From contig JAMKCF010000018.1 in the NCBI GenBank assembly GCA_023634235.1, positions 3,749,474 through 3,813,473 on the forward strand: a DNA stretch of 64,000 bases, written 5' to 3'. The DNA comes from Pisaster brevispinus (Eukaryota > Echinodermata > Asteroidea > Forcipulatida > Asteriidae). Positions 1-11,449 of this stretch are shown here, in pieces (position 1 is the first letter of the stretch; each line of letters starts with the position of its first letter). The notes beneath the pieces are model-generated. The model was not told where the DNA came from. It searched no databases and saw only the letters and a list, made by a program, of their open reading frames with translations. A program made the position numbers and the translations under genes.

Positions 1-95
1 AGAGCAGATGTCTTACCATTAGACCACCGAGATTGCTCTGTAGTTCAAGGCTGTAGCTCAGGCAGTAGCTAGAGGCTAGAATCCTAGCAATAAAG
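1..95 (-). mobile_element. tRNA-Glu-like SINE, 5' part (window edge)
   Basis: AGAGCAGATGTCTTACCATT and AGACCACCGAGATTGC are the reverse complement of the SINE head. It runs off the window start. Confidence 0.7.
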
Positions 96-695
96 CTAAA
101 TTTACATTTTATAAGAGAAGATTATTAGTCAAGGTAATGTGAGCCCAATGTAATTTAAAAGGGTATGTTTTGAATTGACTCCTGTTTATTTATTGTGTTG
201 AGCTCTAGTTAACCCTGTGTTGTCATAATGTAGTCATTATTAATTCAATTTTGTCCAGAGCCAACAGTAGTTGTTGGGTCGCGAAGAACAAGTGATTTAA
301 TGTCGGGAGGCATGGAAATATTCATTTATTGGAGCGTATTGTTTACCTCGGCAGCAGATGTAAATCCTAGAGCTGGAGGCAGTGATGGTGTGTTGTTTGT
401 CACATCAGGTCTGGTCTGGCCATCCTGGGGCTGCACATCTGCAGTAACAGTCTGCCATATTTTACAGATTAACACATGATGATAAAATTAATTTTACACC
501 CAACTAAACTTGGGCGGTTCCCGAAATTTCGGACTCGGATCCTGTTCTGGAAGAAGAAAAAAAGACTCGGTTCTGAGTTGGACCCGGTTCCATTAAATTC
601 AATAAAAAAATATAATATTGTGAGCCGTCCCAGTTTTGAGCCCACACATACATGTACAATCGAGCTGATTTATTTTAACTGAAAATGCCCATTAA

Positions 696-1088
696 AGGAA
701 AGTTATACGTTTGGTAAAGACTCTGAAAATTAATGGCAACAAAAACTTACTTGGTAAGAAGTACAGCAGCTTTGGATAGTATAATGCATTTTGAGAAACT
801 TTTCACTTCGAAGTACTGCGGTTATGGAAAAATATATCACTTTTTTATCCCCCAAAATTTGAATCTGAGAAGCGTTACAGCCCTAACGCTTCTCAGATCG
901 TGTATTCCTATATAGAGAATACTCTTCCTGCGTGGAAATATTCGCTCGGACGGTTTTTCGGTGATATCTCAAAAACGCGACCACCTTTTGAAGTGAAATT
1001 TTCACAGGCTAGTTTTATTGTATATACCTACATTTATATAGGATTAAAACAATCAAACGGTTCCAAAAACCAAAGGTATACTTTGCCT
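696..1088. mobile_element. TTAA-flanked element with AGG-AAAGT-TATAC ends
   Basis: TTAA at 692-695 and 1089-1092 borders inverted ends AGGAAAGTTATACGTTTGGT and ACCAAAGGTATACTTTGCCT. Relatives are at 29900-30260 and, as an end fragment, near 1890-1915. A perfect 15-bp hairpin lies at 863-898. Confidence 0.75.
863..898. repeat. Perfect 15-bp stem-loop
   Basis: ATCTGAGAAGCGTTA and TAACGCTTCTCAGAT are separated by CAGCCC. Confidence 0.85.
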
Positions 1089-1215
1089 TTAAGACAAGAG
1101 TGACCATGCATGATTTTCCCGTTGTTGTTGTTGCAAACAAACAAGTCTGTGGTTTGGTTTAGTGTTCTGGTATTCACGGAAGTGTACAAAAAACAGTGTC
1201 AATCTGGGCTGGATT

Positions 1216-1385
1216 ACACTATGGTGGTCACAGAGCTAAAGGTTTATCTTAATTACTAAGCAAAAATGGATGACACATTATCACCATGACACTATCAGTG
1301 GTGAGTGGACATAACTCATATTAAAATGATTGTTAGTGCTTTGTGAAATTTTAGACGAGCCTTCCTCTGGTGAAATCGAACCCCG
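1216..1385. mobile_element. Family F repeat (diverged)
   Basis: AGAGCTAAAGGTTTATCTTA ... TTAGTGCTTTGTGAAATTTT follows the pattern of the 3.6-kb and 54.5-kb copies. Confidence 0.5.
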
Positions 1386-1675
1386 AGTGTGTATTTTGGC
1401 CGGCAGTGGATTGCAAAGTAGGCAATTGAAGAGGCAGGGTATTCTGTTCTTTTAGTAATTGTCAAAGACCAGTATCCTTACTTGGTGTGTCCAAACACAT
1501 GCATACAATGACAAACCTGTGAAAATTTGGGCTCGATTGGTCATTGAAGTTGCTAAAAAAAAAAATGAAAGAAAAAATCACCCTTATTGCATAGAATTGT
1601 TTGCTTTCAGATGCCCGAGAAAAGTTTGACGCCTGAAGCCTTTCTCAGATTCAATTTTTTAGTGAAAATAATACC

Positions 1676-1794
1676 TGTAGATGTTAATATTTGCATCGGG
1701 GATAAAGAATTTAATTTGGTTTTACTCTTACACCGATGTGAATTAAGCACTGTCTTAATACTCTCCCGAGCTCTGTGAAGAAAAAAAAAGGGGT
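1676..1794 (-). mobile_element. tRNA-Glu-like SINE, 3' part
   Basis: TAGATGTTAATATTTGCATC, TTACACCGATGTGAATTAAG and CTCCCGAGCTCTGTGAAG. Confidence 0.65.
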
Positions 1795-1950
1795 CGTTTC
1801 TAACAACGTTTTATAATATTAACAGCTCGCCAGTGCTCTTTGCCGTATACATTTACATTTTTTTTATGCTCATACGTTTTTGGAGTGATTACCAAAGGTA
1901 TACCTTCCCTTTGAACAAGCTACAAGTGCATGTAGCCCTTCATTATGTAT

Positions 1951-2241
1951 CATGGCTCGAAATTAACACTAGACCACTGGCCCGGACAAGCCCAGTGGTC
2001 TTGTGTTTTTCAACTGAATAATAATAGGCTACCTCATTGTGAAATATTTTTGTGAAAAAGTGTTGACTAGGAATGGCTGATAAATATCTTTCAATTCTCC
2101 TCAGTATCGAAGTGCTACACATAAGACAGATGACATAGATTTTCTCTTAGTGCTGGTTCAACTCATTTTGATTCTGGTCTTGTAAAATAAATTCCGGTCT
2201 AGTAAAAACTTTGAGCTACAAGCCCCCAAATTCAAGCCCTG
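1951..2241 (+). mobile_element. Family C transposon copy
   Basis: Ends CATGGCTCGAAATT and AATTCAAGCCCTG, degenerate forms of the family terminus CAGGGCTCGAA. TGTAT precedes the left end and recurs one base after the right end, consistent with a 5-bp TSD. The interior matches the other copies: a block near GGACCAG...GGGCCAGT and a second near TGATTCTGGTCTTGTAA. Confidence 0.75.
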
Positions 2242-2889
2242 CTGTATAAAAACCCCATAAGGGCCTTCTTCCTCCATGGCTTACCTCCATGGTTTTAGAG
2301 CCCACTACAGGTTGTCAGTGTGTGTCCTTCTTGCAAAATGTGGAGTACTGTGGTTTTAGGTTACTTATTGTCACAATAGGAACTACAAATGTATGCTGGT
2401 TCACAGTGAACAGTGCCAAGCTGGTAATTGGTTTGCTCATCCTGCTGGGATGGGAGTGTGTCTGATTCTGCTGAAGAGGTCATGAATGTCTTGTTGGAAA
2501 AAACAGGGTGTGTGTACATACTGTGTAGGCCCTGCATGTTTGCATCAGAGTCAAAAATAGTTTATTGACCTGATGGATCGACCCAAGCTGAGTCTTTTGC
2601 TGGATTCATTTCAAGGCTTTGAGAAAAACTCGGCTAGCATTTGAACGACACCTGGCCAGTACCTGTTTTTTTGCATTTACACCATAGGTTGGTAAGCAGT
2701 AACCTAAAACTGTTTTGGTTTTTTTTTTTATGTATGAAAGAAAGATTTCACAATACTTTGTTTTAATGAGAACAAAAACCAACCCAGGTATGGCGAAAAA
2801 AATTGCCTGCACACACTCCTGATCCTAGATGCTGGAACCCTTTGTGAGTAGAGTGGTACATAATCATCTTGCCTGTCAGGAGTACAACT

Positions 2890-3265
2890 TGACCATGGGT
2901 CAGAGCACAGAGTCCAGTAATTTCAACACCGGGCCAGTAAACACCACAACAGAACAAGTCCAGTGAAATTAAGTGCTTTTTCAAACACAATATTTTGAAG
3001 GTTTAACTAAAACTGTTCAACATGTACTATATACACTCAGCTTTTGCATTGACCTTTACACATCGGTGTAAGGGTAAAAACCAAATTATATTCTTTATCC
3101 CCGCTGCAAACATTAACATCTATTAGATTTACTTCAGCTTTGTAATGACAAAACCTCCTTATTTTGTTCAGCATTTGTTAAAACACAAAAACAAAACAGC
3201 AACTCCTAAACAGTATTTTTGATCTGGTAAAACAAATTCTTGTCCAGTGAAAATTCAAACCTTGT
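2890..3265 (+). mobile_element. Degenerate family C copy with a SINE tail inside
   Basis: Weak matches to family C at 2890-2990 (ACCGGGCCAGTAAAC) and 3220-3265 (CTTGTCCAGTGAAAATT). Between them, about 3055-3130, is the 3' end of the tRNA-Glu-like SINE (CACATCGGTGTAAGGG). Confidence 0.45.
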
Positions 3266-3289
3266 GTAAAGCATAGACAAACGAACACA

Positions 3290-3460
3290 GAGAGCCTACA
3301 TCAGGCTTGATGTTTCGTTCTTGAAGGGGCAAGGGCACCAAGGCATTTCCTCCTAGTAGTAAAGGGCACCTCTATTTGGTTAATATTGTAAATTTCTAGT
3401 GGAACATGTCAAAGGGCACCAAGGGCAATGGAGACGATTGCTCCTTCCTTTTTGTGAAAT
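3290..3460 (+). mobile_element. Family K-related fragment
   Basis: TTCGTTCTTGAAGGGGCAAG followed by AAAGGGCACCTCTATTTGG follows the family K pattern; the terminus is lost. Confidence 0.5.
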
Positions 3461-3469
3461 ATCAGTCCA

Positions 3470-3601
3470 GGGGTGGATTTCACAAAGAGTTGACTAGTCT
3501 TATCTTGAGTTAGGGCGAGTTACTCGTCTAGCCTTAAGTTTTTAACTCCTAGGACTAGTCCTAAGTTACATATATACGACTATCTTTGTGAAATCGACCC
3601 C
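3470..3601. mobile_element. Foldback repeat with GGATTTCACAAAGAG ends
   Basis: GGATTTCACAAAGAGTTGAC and CTATCTTTGTGAAATCGACC are inverted; the interior repeats ACTAGTC/TAAGTT motifs. Confidence 0.65.
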
Positions 3602-3604
3602 AGG

Positions 3605-3756
3605 GCTTGTTTTCACAAAGCACTAAGATCAATCTTAACTGTGTATAAATCTTAATTGCTAAGCAAAGTGTGATGTCATCATACAAATCACCATGGTGAT
3701 GAATATTGCCAACTCATCTTAAGATGAATCTTAGTGCTTTGTGAAATCGGCCCCGT
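3605..3756. mobile_element. Family F palindromic MITE
   Basis: TTTCACAAAGCACTAAGATC and GAATCTTAGTGCTTTGTGAA are inverted, around CAAATCACCATGGTGATG. Confidence 0.72.
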
Positions 3757-4814
3757 GGCCTACATATCTGGCTTTACATTGTACTTCCATACCACTGTTT
3801 GTCAATGAATATACATGTACATCACTAGGTGATGCCATTAACAACACTGTCATGTGAAAGTGTGTATAGTGAAATATGACATGCATTGAGCAACTGTAGA
3901 TCAATATCTTGTAATTGAAGGTTTATGTTAATTGCCATTGCAGTGTTTTGTTTCATTACATGAGATCCATTTTGTGTAGTAAACGCCCAGCCAGGTACAA
4001 ATTACATTTCATTGTACATGTACCCTGGTGCATTCATCATTCATAGGCCTTAATCCTCCGTAAATGGAGGCATTCGGTGAATTGTACTAAATTCATGAAA
4101 GGGTTTGGAAATTTCCCTGTTGGGAAAGCACTAAATTTGGCTATTGGCAAACTGTCAATTTTTTGGGGAACCGTTTAAAAGGGAACCGTGGCAAAGCCAT
4201 TGACAGTAAACAATTTATGTGGTTGTAGCGCTGTTTTTGTAGCCCACAGTGAACAATTTCCCTTAAGTAGAGCTTAGTATTTGCTACTCAAAGCTCGCAT
4301 TAGGTTAGAGGTGTGCACAAAACATGTTCAGTCTGAATAATTTGTTGTTGTGACCAAATCGTTTCAGTTCCCATGTCTCTGTTGAGGCCATACATGTACC
4401 TGTTGGAGGCCTACGTACAGTGTGTACGTCTTTGTGTCCTTGTTGTTTTGACGTCAATAACAGACAGTCACAAATATAGATTTGACCCAAAATAAACAGA
4501 GATCAGAATTCACCTTCTGAATTTGTAGAATCGGTTTTGTATGAAGAAATTTTGCCATTAAACCCTCACGTTTATTATAGTGTTTATGGGGTGTATTATG
4601 CATTAGTGTATACTTGCAGGATGAGTATTTGCAAAGAAAATGAAACAAAAACAACCAGGCCCCACATACATTGCTTTAACGCGTGAAAGAAACAAACTCT
4701 CGCGCTTTAACGGATCCCAGTGTTCGAATACGCGCGAGACTTGCACAGTCTATTGGAGCAACACAGGTCGTGACCTTTGTAAATCAAAGTCTTAGTTGCA
4801 TGTTTTATTCGTTC

Positions 4815-4960
4815 TTGTGTGTAGGGGCACGAGGCAGTTTTTCCTCAGTAAGGGGCCCCTCCATAATGGAAATTCTAAATTCCTACTGAAGCATTTCAAG
4901 GGGCAGCAAGGCAATGATCGGCAGGGGCATGGAGGCAATTGCCTCCATGAAGCATTAGGC
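4815..4960 (+). mobile_element. Family K-related fragment
   Basis: GGGGCACGAGGCAGTTTTTCC and GGGGCATGGAGGCAATTGCC share the order of family K without clear ends. Confidence 0.5.
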
Positions 4961-4989
4961 CTACAGGTGTACAGGTGTACATGTATAAT

Positions 4990-5155
4990 CAGACCTTGAA
5001 CTTCGCTCTTGAAGGGGCACAGCAATTTTCTTCCGGTAAGGGGCACTCTATGAGGAAAATGTAAATTTGTATTAAAACTTTGCAAAGGGCACCACAGCAA
5101 AAGCACAGGGCACTACGGCAATTGCTGTGGGTGCTGTGGGTTATTTCGAGGCCTG
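4990..5155. mobile_element. CAGRCCTYGAA MITE (family K) with 6-bp TSD
   Basis: Ends CAGACCTTGAACTTC and TATTTCGAGGCCTG. Exact TSD TATAAT at 4984-4989 and 5156-5161. Related sequence lies at 3290-3440, 4820-4960 and 52737-52881. Confidence 0.82.
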
Positions 5156-5159
5156 TATA

Positions 5160-6110
5160 ATAACATGCTTTGGAATGTGTAGTTGTCCAAAAAAACAATG
5201 CTTTCCCTTGAATGCCAGGTGGCACTAATTTTGGTCTTCGATTTTGATGGTGTCAGTCAAGAGCATGTATCCCATTGGATCGAGTTTGTATTGATTTATA
5301 TGCGAGGAAAGAGGTAATGAGATTAGAATTGGTATCAGTAGAAGTGATATGAAAATGTTTATAGATTGATAAATCACACTGTAAAGAAGATTAGAGTGTT
5401 GTTTTAAAGCAAAATCCACTTGGTATTTTTAATACATAATGTACGTCTACTTTTTTGGCTGTAGTCACAAACATAGACAATGAAACCCTTTATTTTTAAA
5501 TTTCAAGTTTCAAGGGAAACTGGCTGGGTAAATTTTCAATAATTTGGGGTTTAACAAAGAAAAATTGATTAGGGCGAGATTTTAACCAATGACCTCTGGT
5601 TTAGTGAGGTGCCGGGGTTCGACCAACTGAGCTTATCTAGTCCTATGTTTTTAAACAAAGAGTTACCTTGTATATTCCAGGACATTTCGTGGTAGGCAAG
5701 ATGCAACACTTGTCATTGTGGGAATTTGTTACAGTTTTTCATAATTTCCACATACATTTAAAAGAGGTACATGTATATCTTTTGAGATGTGCCCTTTTCT
5801 TTGTAGCCAAAGTTGCAACAAAATCAGATTGTGCAATCTAACATGTGTGATGTCACAAGGTACATGGTCTGTAGGGCTTAAAGTTTTTTACTAAACCAGA
5901 ATTGTTTTTTTACAAGACATTTTTACCAAAATGAGAGGAAAAAAACTCATAGATCTATTCGGTTTAACCGTGGAAAGGACAAATAAACATTGAATGTACA
6001 TGTGTATTAAAAAATAACCTCTTCGAATAGAGAATATTGAGAACATATGTCAAGATTTCTTCAATTTAGGAAACACAAGATTTCTTTTTGATCAACATGA
6101 TCAAGAGCAA
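5160..6110. other. Unassigned non-coding sequence
   Basis: AT-rich with no coding signal. Apart from the SINE head at 5545-5645 I see nothing definite. Confidence 0.5.
5545..5645 (-). mobile_element. tRNA-Lys-like SINE, head
   Basis: AACCAATGACCTCTGGTTTA and CAACTGAGCTTATCTAG are the degraded complement of the head. Confidence 0.6.
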
Positions 6111-6545
6111 GGTTAACTGAGCTCGTTAAAAGATGATTTGAATCCGTTGTTAATTAACGTCAGAGGTGTACCACGACAGAATTTATAAACGTTTTTAACA
6201 GCGTTTTCTTTAACGTGTTAGCTGACTGACTGAACAATTTCAAGACGATTTGAGAACCCCAAACGGCCTCTCTCCGCTTTCTCATCTCATTGTAAATTCA
6301 AACCGCTCGCTTGACTTTAATCAATGGGCACAAGGAAATCGACGCTCAAGCAGGACGAGCTACAACGGCCGACCCCTGGATCCCTCCGAGCAATGTTAAC
6401 TTTTCAAGATGCTCAGAGCTCGGGACAATTGCACTCAGCTGTGACCGGAGATCGTGTTATCTATAGTAAATCTTTCTAGATAAGGGAGACCGGGCGTGTT
6501 GTTGTACGTACTGTTGAGGGTGTGGCCATTTGTTTCAGCTGAGGT
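6110..6545. other. Higher-complexity non-coding block
   Basis: GC content is higher than around it and no repeat family is recognised. It contains TTATCTATAG and TCTAGATAAGG (GATA-like) and CAGCTG-like sites. It could be a regulatory element or non-coding exon; nothing proves either. Confidence 0.25.
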
Positions 6546-6547
6546 TC

Positions 6548-6955
6548 CAGGAATTTAGGGTCGAATTCCACAAGACTGCAGTGCAGGGCTTGTAGTTCTA
6601 AATGTTTACTGGACCAGAATTTATTTTAGAATGACCAGAATCTTCATGAGAAAGAAGAGCTTTCTTAATTCTACACAGTTTCACATGTAAATTTGTTTTT
6701 TATTTGAACAAGCACTTGAAGAAGATTTATCTCATTTTGTCTTATGGGTTAGAATATTTTGGAATTGTAGTTTACATTGGCAGACTAAAGTCAACATTTG
6801 AACATCAGTTCTTTCTGTAGAAGGTATTTCACAGTGAGGTATTATTATCATGCAATTGAAAAAAACACAAGACTGCTGGACTTGTCAGGTCATGAGTTTA
6901 CTGGCCCGGGGGCTAAAGTCACTGGCCTCAGGTCTTCGGTCCAGCTCCTCAGTAC
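6548..6955 (-). mobile_element. Family C transposon copy, minus strand
   Basis: Matches the reverse complement of family C, with GGACTTGTCAGGTCATGAGTTTACTGGCCC near 6880-6905. The family's terminus is damaged on the right. Confidence 0.65.
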
Positions 6956-7559
6956 ATGTAGTTGCAGTAATGGTTGGTCAATTCCATTGGATAGAACGCT
7001 TGGAGTAATATAAGAGGAAGTAACAAAACGAAGGTGTCATTTTCACTTTGCTGTTTACAAACACTGAAACCAATCCTGTTTGTTTAATCTTTGGTTTTTA
7101 CTGCACCTCTCGGTGTGAGAAGAAAAGTAGTCAACATTTCTTACACGATTTGAGACTTTCCTTAAACCCGTTCACGTGTTTTATTAATATCCAACTCTTT
7201 CGAAACATTGCTCTACTAAAGTATCTTAGTATCAACCCAGAAGTAACTAATTACTAATTAGTTATAGTCATTTCAAATATTAGTTAGTTATTGGTGAACT
7301 AATAAAACAGCTCTATATAGTGCCCTGTTGATACATGTATATTTTTAATTTAAAATATTGTGCCTGATCTTATTACAAAATGCTGACGTACAATGACCAA
7401 TATAATCTTGACATTTCAAATAATTATTTTCAATTCGAACCATTTTTTATTTCACTCGCACCCCCAACCCACATTAGAAAAAAATCTGAACTCAGAGTCA
7501 AGAGTTTACATTACTGATTATTTAGAATAGCCTATAATAATAGTTGCATTAACAGCAGT

Positions 7560-7805
7560 CTCTCGCTCTCGCCCACATGATAATAAAACTCCCATCCTAC
7601 GGAATCTACTTTGGCTTCCTGTTCAAGTTAGAATTAAGTTTAAAATTCCCCCTCCTAACTTTTCATTGTTTACAAGGCACAGTTTCACAAATATATTCCT
7701 TCTATCTAGAAATTGACGTTCCAAATCAAAGTCCTTTCTTGTCATTCACTTCCACCCCTGTTACAAAATCAGAGGTGTGTTCCGCATCTGTAAGGGCTAC
7801 CAATT
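7560..7805 (+). pseudogene. LINE relic, RT C-terminal fragment
   Basis: One frame reads PILRNLLWLPVQVRIKFKI and, after one frameshift near 7650, another reads LLTFHCLQGTVSQIYSF. These are consecutive motifs of the C-terminal region of CR1/L2-type LINE reverse transcriptases. Short and broken. Confidence 0.75.
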
Positions 7806-8050
7806 AACAAGCATACACTTCATGTTCACATGTACACTGAATGACTGAATAACTCATGGTTTCTGTGGTACACCCCTGCGTTTTTTGCAACCCTGGGTAT
7901 TAACAGCTTTTTGATGAAACTAAAAGTGTCTTGTGGGGGAGCTCTGCACATTGTGTTTGTCTTTGATAAGACATGTTTGTACTGAGCCATCAAGTCCCAT
8001 CATAAATCGTGACGTATTTAATCACAATGTAAACATGCACTGAGGTATCA

Positions 8051-8488
8051 CAGGAACATGTACTGTACACTGACGTTTAGGTTGCCGTTCAGAAAAGTCA
8101 ATGTTAAAATATTTTGATTTTTTTTCCCCTCTTTTTTGGGGGGAAACTGTTTTGACCCACCCACCCACCCACCCCAAATTTTGATTTTTAAATATTGAAA
8201 GGCTTCGTGATATAATCTATACACTGAAGAACAAAGTAATGCCTCAAATGAACCAGATATTTTAGACCAAAGGTCTCCAACATCAGTAGTTTTCAATGCC
8301 GATATATGCAAATTTCGGTCGATACGCACCAAAAAGAAATTGCACAGTAGAGCTTTTAAAACAGTAGAGTTTTTAAAGTAAAAAACATTCCGAAGATGTT
8401 GTTTCAACTTAGCATGCTTCGGCCAAACATCAAACAAAAATTGGTCCAGAATGCCCCACAGTTTTGAAGAAACCTGGGTAGAACCCTG
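8051..8488 (-). mobile_element. Family L-related element
   Basis: Right end GGGTAGAACCCTG and internal TCCAGAATGCCCCACAG match the reverse of the 16-kb copy. The 160-codon minus-strand frame across it is a by-product with no recognisable domain. The middle (8150-8300) is repeated at 21400-21545. Confidence 0.65.
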
Positions 8489-8904
8489 ATACACATGTAG
8501 TATGGTTTCCTTTATCATCATCAGAAACAAAAACTTGTGGTACTTTTTTCCAATGTGTTGACCTTCATCAAAATTGGACAGTGAGTTGAACAGCTGAGAT
8601 CCTGCACAGTGGTGTTTGAAACGCTACCTCACTACTCGCTAAAATAAAGATGACATTTATTATAATGTTCTTTGAACTACTTTGAACTCTAGCGCTGATG
8701 TTCCTTAAAGTTCCTCGATTGAAATTTATAACTCCAGGGGTTACGATAAGGTGGAAATGCCATCGTTTCAACACCTCCTAAAATTTGGATCCTAGTTTTA
8801 GACCTTTTCATCAGCAGTGTTTCTCAGTCCCTCCTGTTGTTAAAGCATTATCAAAGCAATTAAAATTCATACTGTCTCTAGCATGTCTAGTGACTGGGCA
8901 GTCC

Positions 8905-9040
8905 TGGTGGTCTAGTTGGTGAGACATCTGCTCTAGAATGGCAAAGGTCGTGGGTTTGAATCCCACCCGAGTGATATATTCTCACAGGACTCGGGGAAAG
9001 TATTGAGCACACACAGTGTTTAAAATTGGTGTATTGGTTA
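8905..9040 (+). mobile_element. tRNA-Glu-like SINE, head
   Basis: Box A-like TGGTCTAGTTGGTGAGAC and box B-like GGGTTTGAATCCCACC, followed by GAGTGATATATTCTCACAGG. Not a functional tRNA: stems do not pair fully. Confidence 0.75.
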
Positions 9041-9247
9041 AAAAAATATAAATATAAAAGCAAACGGTATGAAACAGCCTTGTAAACATCCAATTATCCC
9101 CCTCGTTATCTTATTGTAAACAAGTTGAATACCTCTGGGTGAAAATGTACTGTGATTGTCTATGATCACAGTCTGGTACTTTTGTTTCTAATTAATCCAT
9201 CCATGGACTGATTATAATACCAGACCCTAGGCAGCATGCCGAGGTCT

Positions 9248-9431
9248 GGGCCCAATTTCATAGAACTGCTTATTAAGCACAAAAAGTAGCTAAGCACAAC
9301 AAAATTATGCTTGAAACCAAAAAAAGGTTACCAGCCAAACTACCATGTCACATGTACAATTTGTGACCGGTATCCTGCTCATTTCTGCTTAGCAATACTT
9401 TCTGCTCAAGCAGCTCTATGAAATTGGAGCC
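9248..9431. mobile_element. Family E palindromic MITE (GGGCCCAATTTCATAG)
   Basis: GGGCCCAATTTCATAGAACT and CAGCTCTATGAAATTGGAGCC are inverted ends; the interior holds TTACCAGCCAAACTACCATG. Confidence 0.8.
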
Positions 9432-9768
9432 TTGGTTGGTATGGTCAATCAACACCTCTTCACATCACAATGTGTTTATAGACAACCTTATGGAATTCTG
9501 ATGAGGAGCTGCACACTTGAAGTGTTGCAAGACAGGGTCGTCTGATTAATAGCGAAGAATATCATCTGGAGCCGTTCACTTGCAGATGACCTCGGCTTTA
9601 AACTGGTGTACAGATCAAAAGGGTGGGTGGGGGGAAGTTTGTTTATTTCAGGCATGACATTCTTCCTACTTCTAGATCTAACTTCTGATTATTATTTTTT
9701 TGCCGTTGGAAAAATCTGAAAAACTGTGATTGAATAGCCTGAAAAGTCTATTAAAGCCTACTCCATGT

Positions 9769-10908
9769 CAACCTCTTCCCCAGGGTGTGTCGAGCAGTAC
9801 GAGGTTGACTGCTCTCTCACCCTGGTATTGGAACATTTGCATATCCAAAAATTTTGGATACAAATGCAAATTAGAATAGTCTGGCTCCATATCGAAATTC
9901 ACATCTTCGCCATAGTCTCGTGGTCCGGTACCAGATTTAGTAGCTTGTATGTATTGGAAACATGTACATGTGCTAATGTAATGTTGTTGTCCAATCAGGG
10001 TCCAAGTGAGGAGTTTCCATCCCAGGGTTTACTATTTACAAACATGGTTGGAAATAAAGTAAACCATGGGGACGATGTTCAAAACTGGATGACTTCTAAC
10101 AAGCTTAAGCTCAATGAAAATAAAACCGAGTTCATTGTGCTTGGTACTCCCCAAAACCTTAAGAAACTGCCGAAGATATCTTTGCATATGGGTGATACAT
10201 CAATTGACCCTACTGATTCTGTCCGCAATTTAGGAATAAAATTTGATTCACATATGACAATGAGCAAGCAAGTTTCTAGCCTCTGCCAATCAATAAATTT
10301 TCAATTACGTAACTTAAGGAGAATCAAACGGTACCTGGATAAAGGATACTCTCCATCATGTTGTCAGAGCTTTAGTCCTCTCTCGTATTGACTATGGCAA
10401 TCTCCTTTTATTTGGTGCCACGTCATATGAATTGGACAGAGTTCAAAGATTACAAAATAGTGCAGCTCGTTTAATATGTTCCACACCCTTGAGAGAACAT
10501 ATTACCCCATCACTTAGGGAACTTCATTGGCTACCGATTAGAGAACGGATCCATTTTAAGATTGCTCTTCTCATTTTTAAATGCTTTAACAAAACTACAC
10601 CTCATTATATTACCACTTTACTGTCACATCACACTCCTCCACGATTTCTTCGGTCCACACTTGACATGACTCGCTTGAATGTTCTCCGAGCAAACAAAGT
10701 TCTCGGTCAAAAGGCTTTCAGTGTGGCTGGGCCAATGATTTGGAACAATCTCCCTATTGCCATTAGGGAATCTAATACTCTATCTGCTTTTCGTAAAGTC
10801 CCTAAGACTCACCTTTTTCCATGTTAATTTCTTTCTAGTGCGCTATGATCTTGATGGAATAGCGCCTTATAAATTTTAATTGTTATGTTATGTTATGTTA
10901 TGAGGTTG
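9769..10908 (+). mobile_element. Family A inverted-repeat transposon, copy 1, split by a LINE
   Basis: The left end CAACCTCTTCCCCAGGGTG and the right end GAGGTTG are inverted. The copy is flanked by an exact 9-bp direct repeat ACTCCATGT at 9760-9768 and 10909-10917. Without the LINE insertion (10076-10901) the element is about 315 bp and nearly identical to the 47-kb copy. It codes for nothing I recognise, so it is non-autonomous. A 9-bp TSD is typical of Mutator-like elements and possible for Merlin; the superfamily is inferred. Confidence 0.85.
10076..10901 (+). mobile_element. 5'-truncated CR1/L2-type LINE, 3' end with C-terminal RT region
   Basis: Translates to the C-terminal end of a non-LTR retrotransposon reverse transcriptase. 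Recognisable parts are NWMTSNKLKLNENKTEF near the start, LRELHWLPIRERIHFKI about 10519-10569 and WNNLPIAIRESNTLSAF near the end. One frameshift near 10380 splits the frame. The 3' end is a TTATG microsatellite (10881-10902), as in CR1-like LINEs that end in short tandem units. It is inserted inside family A copy 1, with at most a 2-bp duplication (GA). It is dead: the 5' part and the catalytic domains are missing. Confidence 0.85.
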
Positions 10909-11093
10909 ACTCCATGTGTACATGCAGTGTTCTCCCTTATAACAGTGGCCAAATACCAGTTAAAACACTGGAGGACCAGTCAGAATTCTGTCCAACTGGT
11001 CCTGCTGCCATGGCTTGTTTATTGCTTGCCATTGCTACACGTAAACCACTTGATATTTAGTCATTTACAAGTCCCACAAAGTACAAAAGTACA

Positions 11094-11448
11094 AAAGTAG
11101 CCCACCGGGCTAGTAAACTGTGTATTTTACTTGACTTTTAACAGGAAATTTTAGTAGCCCAGATTTCAAACGTTTAATGTCATAAATGTATCTCTTTGAT
11201 GTATTAATGGTAGCAATCGCAACCAGTGACTAATAATCAAATGAATTACATTTACACACTATTAACATTTAACACATTTTTAATGTTGAATCATTCACCT
11301 CTGAAAACGAAGAAATATGAGCGTTTTGAACGAGTAGTTTGCACAGTTTTTAGTAGCCCACAGGGCAAGTTGAGAAGTGGTGTTTACTAAGTCCAGAGCA
11401 GTTTTTACTAGACTATGTACGCCGGGCTAGTGTTAAGGGCAAGCCCTG
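11094..11448 (+). mobile_element. Family B repeat, copy 1 (left end missing)
   Basis: Shares about 350 bp with 47447-47820, including AGTAGCCCACCGGGCTAGTA and the right end TTAAGGGCAAGCCCTG. The matching left terminus seen in copy 2 is absent. Confidence 0.75.
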
Positions 11449-11449
11449 G

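Noticed and set aside
8048..8530. 160-codon minus-strand open frame
   Set aside because: It lies on a family L transposon relative, includes homopolymer runs, and shows no domain; the same sequence at 21.4 kb is broken.
9765..10391. 208-codon frame as a single protein
   Set aside because: Its first third is family A transposon sequence (repeated at 47 kb) and the rest is LINE; the fusion is accidental.
10076..10827. LINE as an active element
   Set aside because: Only the 3' end is present, with a frameshift near 10380 and no catalytic domain or endonuclease.
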